Counted from the first letter of the stretch, positions 1 to 7,185 are shown. The stretch: DNA of 21,024 bases from Methanothermococcus okinawensis (GCA_015661555.1 DQVW01000080.1:1-21024), one strand, 5' to 3'. Notes: generated from the letters alone by a model not told the origin. Translations and numbers: made by a program.

Positions 1-1
1 C

Positions 2-238
2 AAGGAAGGAGTTGTGATAATAGGTGGGGATTTTGGATGTACCTGTGAGGAGATAGATAGTAGAAAATTGGCAGAGGTATTAAAGAGATACAGGGGGTAC
101 TTCACCTATATACTAGTAGGTCCCCTGGGAAGGGAGTTAAGGGAGTATATAGATGGGGAGTATTTTGAGCGCCTGGAGGACGTCTATGGGAGATTTTCGA
201 AGGATACGCTAATTATATACAGGAGATCTATAGCCTAA
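2..238 (+). CDS. C-terminal end of an unrecognised protein (5' truncated by window edge)
   Basis: The reading frame is open from the left edge, so the GTG at 14 is probably internal rather than the true start. About 78 residues are visible, ending with TAA at 236-238. The visible part begins with a hydrophobic strand followed by GGDFGCTCEE, with two cysteines separated by one residue, then a charged helical stretch (KLAEVLKRYRG), a hydrophobic VGPLGREL segment and a basic end. This could be the last part of an alpha/beta domain, but I recognise no family and assign no function. A strong promoter starts right after the stop, so this gene closes its own transcription unit. Confidence 0.6.
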   Translation, partial: KEGVVIIGGDFGCTCEEIDSRKLAEVLKRYRGYFTYILVGPLGRELREYIDGEYFERLEDVYGRFSKDTLIIYRRSIA

Positions 239-241
239 AGA

Positions 242-259
242 CCGAAAAGTTTATATATT
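242..259 (+). promoter_or_regulatory. Strong archaeal BRE/TATA promoter for the small cysteine-protein operon
   Basis: CCGAAAAG (BRE-like) is followed directly by TTTATATAT (TATA box), starting 3 bases after the upstream stop codon. Transcription would start near 275-280, giving a leader of about 25 nt before the ATG at 304. Nineteen bases here (240-258) are identical to the promoter in front of the tRNA-Cys gene at 14269-14287, so this is a promoter of stable-RNA type. Confidence 0.85.
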
Positions 260-303
260 ATTACGCATATGTGCATTATTAGAAAGAAATAGGGGGTGAT
301 AGG

Positions 304-582
304 ATGTTTGGAAGAAGGTTTTTCAGAAGAATGTGTAGACACTTCCTGGCTCCAAGGTTATTTGGTAGATTTAGATATGTGGGACCATGTAGATGTGGTT
401 GTGGTCCCCACGCATTCTACCTAGATGAGATGGGGAGATTGATCCACCCCTGGGATCTATCCTTTGAAGACATCCCCGAGGAGGAGAGGGAGAAGTACCT
501 AGAGGAGAGGATAAGATACTTAAAAGAGGAGTTAAAGATGCTGGAGGAGGAGTTGAAAAATATTAGAAAGAAGAAGGAGTAA
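304..582 (+). CDS. Small basic protein with CRCGCG motif and C-terminal coiled coil (DUF5320-like)
   Basis: This is a 92-residue protein of unknown function. The N-terminus is rich in Arg and Phe (MFGRRFFRRMCRHF), followed by GPCRCGCGPHAFY near residues 27-39, with three closely spaced cysteines plus Cys11 and nearby histidines that could bind metal. From about residue 58 it becomes a highly charged Glu/Lys helix with heptad-like leucines, probably a coiled coil. The ATG has a good Shine-Dalgarno site, GGGGGTGAT at 292-300. Its architecture (short Cys/Gly segment plus C-terminal coiled coil) resembles DUF5320 proteins, though the usual N-terminal GDGTGP motif is missing, so the family link is tentative. 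It is followed after 8 bases by a zinc-ribbon gene in the same probable operon. Confidence 0.75.
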   Translation: MFGRRFFRRMCRHFLAPRLFGRFRYVGPCRCGCGPHAFYLDEMGRLIHPWDLSFEDIPEEEREKYLEERIRYLKEELKMLEEELKNIRKKKE

Positions 583-590
583 GGGATAAA

Positions 591-758
591 ATGGAGATGA
601 AAAAATTCATATGTAGCAACTGTCAGAAAACAATTGAAATACCCTACGGTGTCCCAAAACCTGAAACCTGTCCACACTGTGGCGCCCCTGCCCACTACAT
701 CCACAGGGTTGATAGGGGAGGTAGGAGATGTGGATGTAGATTTATGGGAAGGGAGTAA
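591..758 (+). CDS. 55-residue zinc-ribbon protein
   Basis: A short gene lies between the coiled-coil protein and the TatD-like hydrolase. ATG at 591 opens 55 codons ending with TAA at 756-758; an alternative ATG lies at 597. The protein has a clear zinc ribbon, CSNC at residues 8-11 and CPHC at residues 27-30 with 15 residues between, then HY-IHR and a basic C-terminus with CGC at 47-49. An AAGGGAT stretch (581-587) can serve as ribosome binding site. It is 8 bases from the upstream gene and shares its promoter. The two CxxC pairs with ordinary spacing make coding very likely. Function is unknown; zinc or iron binding is an inference from the cysteines. Confidence 0.8.
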   Translation: MEMKKFICSNCQKTIEIPYGVPKPETCPHCGAPAHYIHRVDRGGRRCGCRFMGRE

Positions 759-782
759 AAATACTTTTTTAGGGATAAGGAT

Positions 783-1625
783 ATGGATATAAAGAACCTA
801 CCTATAACAGATAACCACATCCATGTAGATGGTAAGAGGGGCTACGGCCCTGAAAAGGTAGCCAAGATATTTAGAAGCGCCGGAGGAAAAACACTTATAC
901 TACTTAATAAACCCTCTTTTACTGGGGATCTAACTACCCCCATGGATACCTTGATTAGAGACATAGAGACTATAAGGAAGAATGTAGAGGGGGTAAAAGT
1001 ATTTGGACTGGTAGGGGTGCACCCCTGTGAAATCACCACCATGGCAGAGAGGGGGAAGAGTTTAGACTATATCAAGGAGAAGGTAATAGAAGCCATAAAC
1101 TATGCAGGTAAACTTGTAGAGGAGTATGACTTCTTAGTGGGTATTGGAGAGGTGGGGAGGCCTCACTTCAAAGTAAGTGAGGAGATATGGAGGGTCTCCA
1201 ACGAGATCCTTCTATACTGTATGGAGATGGCTAGGGATATAGGATGCGCCCTCCAGATCCATGGGGAGAGTGCATCTGAGGAGCAATTCAGGGAGTTCAG
1301 AGATATGGCCAGATCTGTAAGTCTCAACCCTGAAAAGGTTATAAAACATCACTGTGGAGATAACGTATTGGAGGGAGAGAAGTACGGAATTTTTCCCTCT
1401 ATTATCGCCTCTAAACCAGTTGTAGAGGCTGCAAAGAAATCCCTAAGGTTTGTAATGGAGACTGACTATATAGACGATTTAAGACGCCCTGGAGCAGTTT
1501 TAGGGATAAAGACAGTTCCAAGAAGGACGAGAAAGCTTTTAGAGATGGGTATAATTAACGAGGAGGGTGTTTACAGGATACACAAGGAAAACATTGAAAA
1601 ACTCTACAACGTAGATTTAGACTAA
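783..1625 (+). CDS. TatD-related metal-dependent hydrolase (COG1831/UPF0278 type)
   Basis: This 280-residue TIM-barrel amidohydrolase-fold protein belongs to the TatD-related archaeal group. Visible metal-site motifs are DNHIH (His12, His14) after the first strand, GIGEVG with Glu123, LQIHGES with His160, KHHCGDN with His189/His190, and ETDYIDD with Asp228, in the usual TatD order. Related TatD enzymes are metal-dependent DNases or hydrolases; the substrate of this archaeal branch is not known to me. The start has only 24 bases to the upstream zinc-ribbon stop, but that gap contains a run of six T (765-770), so readthrough from the small-protein operon is possible rather than certain. The stop is followed by T6 at 1626-1631. 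Confidence 0.85.
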   Translation: MDIKNLPITDNHIHVDGKRGYGPEKVAKIFRSAGGKTLILLNKPSFTGDLTTPMDTLIRDIETIRKNVEGVKVFGLVGVHPCEITTMAERGKSLDYIKEKVIEAINYAGKLVEEYDFLVGIGEVGRPHFKVSEEIWRVSNEILLYCMEMARDIGCALQIHGESASEEQFREFRDMARSVSLNPEKVIKHHCGDNVLEGEKYGIFPSIIASKPVVEAAKKSLRFVMETDYIDDLRRPGAVLGIKTVPRRTRKLLEMGIINEEGVYRIHKENIEKLYNVDLD

Positions 1626-1631
1626 TTTTTT
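1626..1631 (+). terminator. T-run behind the TatD-like gene
   Basis: TTTTTT begins immediately after the TAA stop. In Methanococcales such oligo-T runs commonly terminate transcription. It abuts the promoter of the next gene. Confidence 0.4.
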
Positions 1632-1635
1632 GATA

Positions 1636-1647
1636 AAATTTTTATAA
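1636..1647 (+). promoter_or_regulatory. Probable TATA promoter of the polymerase D small-subunit gene
   Basis: An AAATTTTTATAATTA stretch lies about 60 bases upstream of the ATG at 1701. A transcript would start near 1668, followed by a pyrimidine-rich leader. The match is AT-rich and only moderately specific. Confidence 0.45.
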
Positions 1648-1700
1648 TTAGTGAGTCATTATTTCTCCTCCTATTTTTTACCAGTTAAAAGGGGAAGACT

Positions 1701-3440
1701 ATGCTAGAGGATTTTTTAAATATTGAGGTTCTTCTAACTCCAGAGTCCTACAGGAGAATAAACGATATGTCTCCAGAGGAGAGGGAGAATCTACTGGAGA
1801 AAGTTAGGGAATTTAAAAACATAAACGATACCTTCATACTTCTAGACGACTACTTTTTAAACATCTTTTTAAGTCACAATCTGAAGGATATAGTAAAGGC
1901 CTATCAGAACTGTAACTTTCTCAAGTACTACGTAGGGGATGGATTCCTTGAGGAGGATACCCAGGTGCTGGACAGTACACCCTCCCCTACAGTGGAGGTG
2001 GTGGAGAGTACACCCTCTGAAGATAGATGTGAGACTGTCGAGGATACATCACAGGAGGTTGTGGAGGAAACTCAGAATACCTCAGATGAGATGGAGGAGG
2101 AGAGGAAAAAGAGACTATCTGAGATAAAATCTATAAGAAACAGTGTAAACCGTAGAATAAACTACATAGCCAGGGATATAGAGACTAAAATAAAGGTATA
2201 CGAGGAGTGGGATGTTACAGGTAAATCCACATGTGAGGGTACTATAGAGGACTTTATAAAGTACTTCAGGGACAGGTACAGAAGGATAAAGAGTATGATA
2301 GAGAAAAAGGTAAAGAGGAAGGCCTATCCCCTGGATAAGTTACACAAGATGAAGGGTAAGGGGGATGTATTCGTAGTTGGGATGGTCTCTGATATAGGTA
2401 CTACAAAGAAGGGACATAAGAGGGTGGAGATAGAGGATGAGAAAACCAGCATTACTGTAATACTTATGAGGGACAAGATAGCAAGGGGAGATTTACCTGA
2501 GGATATACTACTAGATGAGGTTGTTGGATTCATAGGTTACGTCTCAAACAGTGGAGATATACTATTTGCAGATAGCTGTATAAGACCGGACATAACTCCA
2601 AAGGCACCTAGAAGTATCGAGGAGAAGATATACACCGCCTTCCTATCTGATATACATGTGGGGAGTAAAGAGTTCCTGGGGAAGACCTTTAAGAGGTTCA
2701 TAGAGTTGTTAAACGGTAAGATCAGTAGGGGTATTGAGGAGAAGATCGTCAGTAGGTTGAAGTACATCTCCATAGCAGGTGACCTTATAGATGGGGTAGG
2801 TGTATATCCAGGGCAGGAGGAGGACCTCTACGAGATTGATATTATGGCCCAGTATGCCGAAGTTGCAGCCTATCTTGAGGAGATACCTGAGCACATACAT
2901 ATAATAATATCCCCGGGAAACCACGACGCTGTAAGACCTGCAGAACCTCAACCTGCACTACCTAAGAAGGTGTTAAAGTTATTTGACTCCCTGGACAACG
3001 TCACCTTTATAGGCAACCCTAGTTATGTAAATGTGCATGGTTTGGACTTCCTAATATACCACGGTAGAAGTTTTGACGACATCGTGGGACAGATACCCTC
3101 TGCCAAATATACAGATCCCCCATCTATAATGAGGGAGCTGTTAAAGAGGAGACATCTATGTCCAACCTATGGAGGTAGATGTCCCATAGCCCCTGAACAT
3201 ATTGACTATCTAGTTATCCATATGGAGCCTGATGTATTCCACGCCGGGCATATCCACATCAACGGTTACGGTATCTACAAAGGTACTGTAATGGTAAACA
3301 GTGGAACCTTCCAGGAACAGACCGAGTTCCAGAAGAAGATGGGTATACATCCAACACCTGGAAGGGTACCTATACTGGACATGTCAAGGATGGGTGATGT
3401 CTATATTGAGTGGAACAACGGGAAGGTGACTATCCTCTAA
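1701..3440 (+). CDS. polB: DNA polymerase D small subunit DP1 (3'-5' exonuclease)
   Basis: This is the small (proofreading) subunit of the euryarchaeal replicative DNA polymerase D; it pairs with DP2, which is not in the window. At 579 residues it has normal length and no intein. Domain order: N-terminal helical region (about 1-85), an acidic Ser/Thr-rich linker (about 87-140), a charged helical part, an OB-fold (about 225-300) and a calcineurin-type phosphoesterase domain from about 310. Metal-binding motifs of the Mre11-like nuclease are intact: SDIHVGS near 317, GDLIDG near 360, GNHD near 406 and GHIH near 516, so exonuclease activity is expected. The ATG follows AGGGGAAG. Its last 11 bases overlap the convergent ycaO gene. 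Confidence 0.95.
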   Translation: MLEDFLNIEVLLTPESYRRINDMSPEERENLLEKVREFKNINDTFILLDDYFLNIFLSHNLKDIVKAYQNCNFLKYYVGDGFLEEDTQVLDSTPSPTVEVVESTPSEDRCETVEDTSQEVVEETQNTSDEMEEERKKRLSEIKSIRNSVNRRINYIARDIETKIKVYEEWDVTGKSTCEGTIEDFIKYFRDRYRRIKSMIEKKVKRKAYPLDKLHKMKGKGDVFVVGMVSDIGTTKKGHKRVEIEDEKTSITVILMRDKIARGDLPEDILLDEVVGFIGYVSNSGDILFADSCIRPDITPKAPRSIEEKIYTAFLSDIHVGSKEFLGKTFKRFIELLNGKISRGIEEKIVSRLKYISIAGDLIDGVGVYPGQEEDLYEIDIMAQYAEVAAYLEEIPEHIHIIISPGNHDAVRPAEPQPALPKKVLKLFDSLDNVTFIGNPSYVNVHGLDFLIYHGRSFDDIVGQIPSAKYTDPPSIMRELLKRRHLCPTYGGRCPIAPEHIDYLVIHMEPDVFHAGHIHINGYGIYKGTVMVNSGTFQEQTEFQKKMGIHPTPGRVPILDMSRMGDVYIEWNNGKVTIL

Positions 3441-4599
3441 TCCTTTTAATCCTCTCCTTTATCCAGGGGGATATCCTGTCCCTGTCTATGGAGTAAACCT
3501 CCATCCTAGGTATTATAACCCTTACAGTATCCACCTCTGTTCTCTTCAGATCTACATATATAAGTTTGTCAAAACCTGCCTCCAGTAACCTCTCCTTCAC
3601 CCTTTCAAGGTCCCTCTTTAGGTTGTAACTTGCAAAGTTCTCCATATCCTCTATCTTTACAGTTTCCCTCCACTCATACCATCTCCTGTGGATCCTCTTT
3701 ATCCTCTCATAGTCAACCTTCCTTACTATACTTCCCCTTACAGCAGCCTTTCTCCTGTTATGAAGTTGGGTAGATCTACTTTGAGCCACCTCAGTTAGAG
3801 CCCTGATAACTGCAATCTCAGGGTGAAGATGACACCCTACTCCTATACATAGGAGGGCAGGATCTCTCCATACCTCCTCGTCACATACAGCCCCCACAGT
3901 TGGAATACCAACATCACTTGTTAGATCCTTAAGCACTACATTTACACTGGCACTTTCAAACCTCTCTAAAAGTTCATGTATAAGGGGGTTTTTAGCCCCC
4001 TCTACATCTATCCTCCTATAGGTGTTGCCAGAGAGCTCTGCAATACTCCAGGCATCCCTCTCTATCACCTCAAGGGCTCCATGGAGGATAGCCTCGTGTA
4101 GGTTGTTGCCAGAGGCTATGCCATTTGTATTACTTCTAAATAGTTTTCCCCTGTAGGGGTGGAATACACTCTCTGCAGGTACCTCCACAGTACACTCCTT
4201 TATAAGGTCAAACCCCTCTATCCACCTGATACCGCCCCTACTCCCAGGGGATCTGTACACCCCGAGGGGTAACACTAACTCCCTTATATCCAGGGGGTTC
4301 TCAGGTCTATCTTTAAGCCTCTCCTTATCCTCTGGTTTTAACTCTGCAGAGTATCTCTCTATCGCCTCCATGGCCCCTGAAACCTTAGCCTGAATATCTG
4401 TAGGTCCCTTCCCAAGGTGATAGACCACCCCCTCCCCACTTATCCTCTCCAGGGCATATACAGGGATGCCCAGTCTATCTAGATGATCTATCCTCTCCAT
4501 CCCTTTAACCCCTATCTCACTGAGAATAGGACTTACCCTTCTCCAAGTCTCCCTGGGATGGCATATCCTATAGGTCTCTGAACTCTCGACGATCTCCAT
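3430..4599 (-). CDS. ycaO: YcaO-family cyclodehydratase, probable McrA thioglycine enzyme (methanogenesis marker 1)
   Basis: YcaO proteins use ATP to activate a backbone amide. In methanogens the family member known as methanogenesis marker 1 installs the thioglycine of methyl-coenzyme M reductase subunit McrA. This 389-residue protein shows the YcaO ATP/Mg signature: EAIERYSAE (78-86), SNTNGIASGN (156-165) and EVIERDAWS (177-185). It ends in KRIRG and lacks a proline-rich tail, as in stand-alone non-azoline YcaOs. The usual partner TfuA is not in the window; as I recall, some hyperthermophilic methanogens use YcaO without TfuA. It sits 9 bases behind a ferredoxin gene, with GTGAT about 6 bases before the ATG, so the two are probably cotranscribed. 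The McrA role is inferred from family and organism. Confidence 0.88.
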   Translation of the reverse strand: MEIVESSETYRICHPRETWRRVSPILSEIGVKGMERIDHLDRLGIPVYALERISGEGVVYHLGKGPTDIQAKVSGAMEAIERYSAELKPEDKERLKDRPENPLDIRELVLPLGVYRSPGSRGGIRWIEGFDLIKECTVEVPAESVFHPYRGKLFRSNTNGIASGNNLHEAILHGALEVIERDAWSIAELSGNTYRRIDVEGAKNPLIHELLERFESASVNVVLKDLTSDVGIPTVGAVCDEEVWRDPALLCIGVGCHLHPEIAVIRALTEVAQSRSTQLHNRRKAAVRGSIVRKVDYERIKRIHRRWYEWRETVKIEDMENFASYNLKRDLERVKERLLEAGFDKLIYVDLKRTEVDTVRVIIPRMEVYSIDRDRISPWIKERIKRIRG

Positions 4600-4608
4600 A
4601 GCCTATCA

Positions 4609-4809
4609 CTAAACTCCCTCCTTAATTATAGAGATGGCGTTGGTAGGGCATCTAGCTGTACATAACTTACAGTTGTGGCAGTATCTTGTATCGTAGGCGT
4701 AGTACTTTTTATCCCTATCCACTTTCCATATCAATGGACCCTTTGGACATACCTCGTAGCATCTTCCACATCCTATACATTTCTCCCTATCTACAACTAT
4801 CTTCACCAC
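4609..4809 (-). CDS. Two-[4Fe-4S] ferredoxin
   Basis: This small ferredoxin has two clusters: CIGCGRCYEVCP and, after a 20-residue insert with an aromatic DKKYYAYD segment, CHNCKLCTARCPTNAI. Each has the CxxCxxCxxxC(P) pattern that binds one [4Fe-4S] cluster, so it is a low-potential electron carrier. The frame opens at an ATG at 4824, but I prefer the GTG at 4809, giving MVKIVVDREKCIGCG. It removes a hydrophobic MVITL extension, follows GGTGAT (4817-4822) at a good distance, and the ATG is only about a dozen bases from a TTTATAAA box. It leads a two-gene unit with ycaO and faces the Lrp-type regulator gene, the arrangement I remember for fdxA and ptr2 of Methanocaldococcus jannaschii. Confidence 0.9.
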   Translation of the reverse strand: MVKIVVDREKCIGCGRCYEVCPKGPLIWKVDRDKKYYAYDTRYCHNCKLCTARCPTNAISIIKEGV

Positions 4810-4832
4810 CAAAGTTATCACCATATAAAAAA

Positions 4833-4841
4833 ATTTATAAA
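4833..4841 (-). promoter_or_regulatory. TATA box candidate for the ferredoxin-ycaO unit
   Basis: TATTTATAAATT reads on the minus strand here. Its spacing predicts transcription starting around 4810-4814, practically at the GTG start, which would make the mRNA nearly leaderless. If transcription instead starts from the AT-rich stretch near 4855-4870, the GGTGAT site would be included in the leader. The sequence cannot decide between these. Confidence 0.45.
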
Positions 4842-4887
4842 TAGTTGTGAATTTACTTTTATTTATTATTAGGTTATCCGTGGTACT

Positions 4888-5310
4888 ATGGATGAGAAGG
4901 ACATGAAGATACTTGAAATACTGATGAAGGATGGTAGAAAATCCTATACGGAGATTGCGAAGATACTTGAAACAAGTGAGACTTCCGTAAGAAAGAGAAT
5001 AAAAAGGATGGAGGAGGAGGGCATTATCAAGGGATACAAGGCAGAGATAGATCCTGCAAAAATTGGATATAACGTAGTTGCACTAACAGGGTTTGACACC
5101 AACCCAGAGGATTTCCTATCAGTTGCCAGGAAACTCTGTGAATTTGAAGAGGTAAAAAAGGTATGGACCTCCACTGGCGATCATATGATCATGACTGAGA
5201 TCTGGGCAAGAGACGGCAAGGAACTATCTGAGATACTCTTTGACAAGTTAGGTAAAATAAAGGGTATTAAAAAGATATGTCCTGCAATCATTCTAGAACA
5301 GCTGAAGTAA
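4888..5310 (+). CDS. Lrp/AsnC-family transcriptional regulator (Ptr2-like)
   Basis: This 140-residue Lrp/AsnC protein has an N-terminal winged helix-turn-helix (about residues 2-50: MDEKDMKILEIL, YTEIAKILETSETSVRKRI) followed by a RAM effector/oligomerisation domain from about 60, with the typical TSTGDHMIMTEIWA strand pattern. Such proteins bind DNA as dimers or octamers; Methanocaldococcus Ptr2 activates ferredoxin and rubredoxin genes by recruiting TBP. The setting here, divergent from a ferredoxin gene and next to hemerythrin and FprA, suggests the Ptr2 role, but without a sequence comparison this stays an inference. The ATG follows GTGGT weakly. Its TAA stop abuts the stop of the convergent hemerythrin gene with no spacer. 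Confidence 0.85.
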   Translation: MDEKDMKILEILMKDGRKSYTEIAKILETSETSVRKRIKRMEEEGIIKGYKAEIDPAKIGYNVVALTGFDTNPEDFLSVARKLCEFEEVKKVWTSTGDHMIMTEIWARDGKELSEILFDKLGKIKGIKKICPAIILEQLK

Positions 5311-5754
5311 TTAGATCTCCACCATCTTATCAGGCACTTCTATGCCCTTCTCCCTAAACCATTTGCCGTACCCATCTGCATCCATATTTTTTATATGCAT
5401 AATTAACCATCCAACGATAAAGTTCAAGGCCTCGTTAAACTTCTTCTCATTTCCCTTCTCAATCTCTGGGAGAAGGGTCTCTATAAGGTAGTTGACAAAG
5501 AAGTGATGCATCTTTTTATGTCCTTCTAACCTATCCTTGGGATAGTTGTACCTCTCCATCACTTCCTCTTCATGTTTAAAATGTTTATCTGCATAGGCAG
5601 CTACCTTCTCTATAAGTATCTTCTTCGCTTCCTCTCTTTTCCCCTCCCTCATGAGGGAGTACACCTGATTTATGGTATCTATAAGTACCTTGTGCTCTTC
5701 ATCAAATGCCTCTACACCTGTCTCTAGATCCTTGGACCATTTTATTATTTCCAC
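5311..5754 (-). CDS. Bacteriohemerythrin (O2-binding di-iron protein)
   Basis: This 147-residue single-domain hemerythrin has a complete set of di-iron ligands: His21 (EEHK), His58 and Glu62 (HFKHE), His79 and His83 (HKKMH), and His120 with Asp125 (HIKNMD). A four-helix bundle of this kind reversibly binds O2 and in anaerobes probably acts as an oxygen scavenger or carrier. The start is GTG at 5752-5754, preceded on its strand by AAGGGGAT. It lies 138 bases downstream of fprA on the same strand, behind an oligo-T terminator, so it likely has its own promoter. Handing O2 to FprA, which reduces it to water, is a reasonable inference from the neighbourhood. Confidence 0.95.
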   Translation of the reverse strand: MEIIKWSKDLETGVEAFDEEHKVLIDTINQVYSLMREGKREEAKKILIEKVAAYADKHFKHEEEVMERYNYPKDRLEGHKKMHHFFVNYLIETLLPEIEKGNEKKFNEALNFIVGWLIMHIKNMDADGYGKWFREKGIEVPDKMVEI

Positions 5755-5871
5755 AGCTATCCCCTTAGAAAATTTCTATAAAAAAGGTTTGATAGATAGT
5801 AAAGGTATAAAATAGATAGGGTCTTGAAAATAGTATTAACGACAATTAAAAATTTTAATAAGTGTTTGGAT

Positions 5872-5878
5872 AAAAAAA
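5872..5878 (-). terminator. Oligo-T terminator behind fprA
   Basis: Seven T in a row on the minus strand, 15 bases beyond the fprA stop, at the start of the 138-bp gap before hemerythrin. The rest of that gap is AT-rich, with TATA-like stretches such as TTATTAAAATTTTTA (around 5847-5861) that may be the hemerythrin promoter. Confidence 0.5.
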
Positions 5879-5892
5879 GAGATAAGGGGATT

Positions 5893-7122
5893 TTACATCT
5901 CCTTTATCTTAGCTCCTAATCTCTTACCCATGTTGTAACACTTCTCCAACTCCTCCTCAGTTGGGACGTAGTACAACTCGTAGGTATCAACTACGTTGAA
6001 GCCACAGGCCTCTACTTCCTTCTTGAGTATCTCTACTCCTCCACCGTTACCTCCCATGGATCCAAAGACTATGGATAGCCTCTTCAACCCTGTTCTGTGG
6101 AACTTCAATCCTCTCAGGTAGTATATCAGGTCTCCCATTGATGGGTATGGCTCGTCGTAGATTGTTGGTGCTCCAAAGAGTACTGCCTTACTGTCTAAGA
6201 TGTCCTTGACAATTTCACTTCTCTCGTCCTCGTGGAGGTAGTACATTACTACCTCTATACCTTCACTCATTAGCCCCTCTGCAAAGGCGTGGGCCATCTT
6301 CTGGGTGGAGTAGTGCATGGTGTCGTATACTATTGTAGCCTTGTCCTTACACTTACCAGTGGCGAAGTTCTGGTAGGCCTCAATTACCTTCATTGGTTCT
6401 GTCCATATCTGTCCATGGGATGGAGCTATCATCTTTATCTTCTCTAGGAGACCTAGGTCGGTAACCTCTTTGAACTTCTTAAGTACCAACTTGGAGAGTG
6501 GTGTAATCAGGTTTGCGTAGAACTTCTTGTTTGCATCCATTAGGACGTACTCTGGGATGTCCTTGTCAAACCTCATATGTGCTGGGTAACAGAGGTGCTG
6601 ACCAAAGGCATCGTTTGGGAAGAGTATTCCTCCTTCGTTGTAGAAGGTGAACATACTGTCTGGCCAGTGGAGAAGTGGTGCCTCTAGGAATGTAAGGGTC
6701 TTGCCTCCAAGGTCTACACTGTCCAGGGACTTTACTGCCTTAAATGGTGCATTCTTCAAGGATGGGTAGTGTTTCTTCAACCCCTCAATTGCAACCTCTG
6801 TACAGTAGATAGGTGCCTCTGGGAACTTCTTGTGGATCTCTGGAAGTGCTCCAGAGTGGTCCTTCTCTACGTGGTTCTGTACTATTACATCTATTTTGAA
6901 CTCTCTACCCTCCTTTTCAAAGGCGTCCTTGATTCTTCCCCACATCTGGGCAGAGGTTCCTGGGTATGTATTGTCTATTATGGCAACCTTCTCATCTCCA
7001 AATACTAAGTATGCGTTGTAGGTTGTACCCTTCAAGGTGTATCCGTGGTACTTCCTGATGTCCCAGTCCAGTACTCCTACCCAGTATACCCCATCTGCTA
7101 TCTTAACGGCGTCTGCCTTCAC
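5893..7122 (-). CDS. fprA: Coenzyme F420H2 oxidase FprA (flavodiiron protein)
   Basis: FprA reduces O2 to water with electrons from coenzyme F420H2 and protects methanogens from oxygen. The 409-residue protein has the two domains of flavodiiron proteins. The N-terminal metallo-beta-lactamase domain carries the di-iron ligands His84, Glu86 and Asp88 (NHVEKDH, with His89), His152 (LLHWPDSMF), Asp171 (NDAFGQH) and His236 (PSHGQIW). From about residue 263 a flavodoxin domain follows, with an FMN loop (YDTMHYSTQKMA) and GAPTIYDEPYPS. There is no rubredoxin extension, as expected for the methanogen type. The start is GTG at 7120-7122, seven bases or fewer behind AGGTGG. A TATA box (7171-7178) and Lrp-type operator candidates lie upstream. 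Confidence 0.96.
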   Translation of the reverse strand: MKADAVKIADGVYWVGVLDWDIRKYHGYTLKGTTYNAYLVFGDEKVAIIDNTYPGTSAQMWGRIKDAFEKEGREFKIDVIVQNHVEKDHSGALPEIHKKFPEAPIYCTEVAIEGLKKHYPSLKNAPFKAVKSLDSVDLGGKTLTFLEAPLLHWPDSMFTFYNEGGILFPNDAFGQHLCYPAHMRFDKDIPEYVLMDANKKFYANLITPLSKLVLKKFKEVTDLGLLEKIKMIAPSHGQIWTEPMKVIEAYQNFATGKCKDKATIVYDTMHYSTQKMAHAFAEGLMSEGIEVVMYYLHEDERSEIVKDILDSKAVLFGAPTIYDEPYPSMGDLIYYLRGLKFHRTGLKRLSIVFGSMGGNGGGVEILKKEVEACGFNVVDTYELYYVPTEEELEKCYNMGKRLGAKIKEM

Positions 7123-7170
7123 ATTACCACCTTTTGGACTTTTTACAGTTAACTTTAATACTGTTCCACC

Positions 7171-7178
7171 TATATTAA
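7171..7178 (-). promoter_or_regulatory. TATA box candidate of fprA
   Basis: TTAATATA on the minus strand predicts a transcription start near 7148 and a leader of about 26 nt up to the GTG start. It lies about 18 bp downstream of the operator-like site at 7186-7200. Confidence 0.45.
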
Positions 7179-7185
7179 CTTAATT

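Noticed and set aside
417..704. 95-aa minus-strand ORF opposite the two small cysteine proteins
   Set aside because: It covers two genes with clear ribosome sites and cysteine motifs, is rich in Phe/Ser as antisense of Glu/Lys codons, and shows no family motif.
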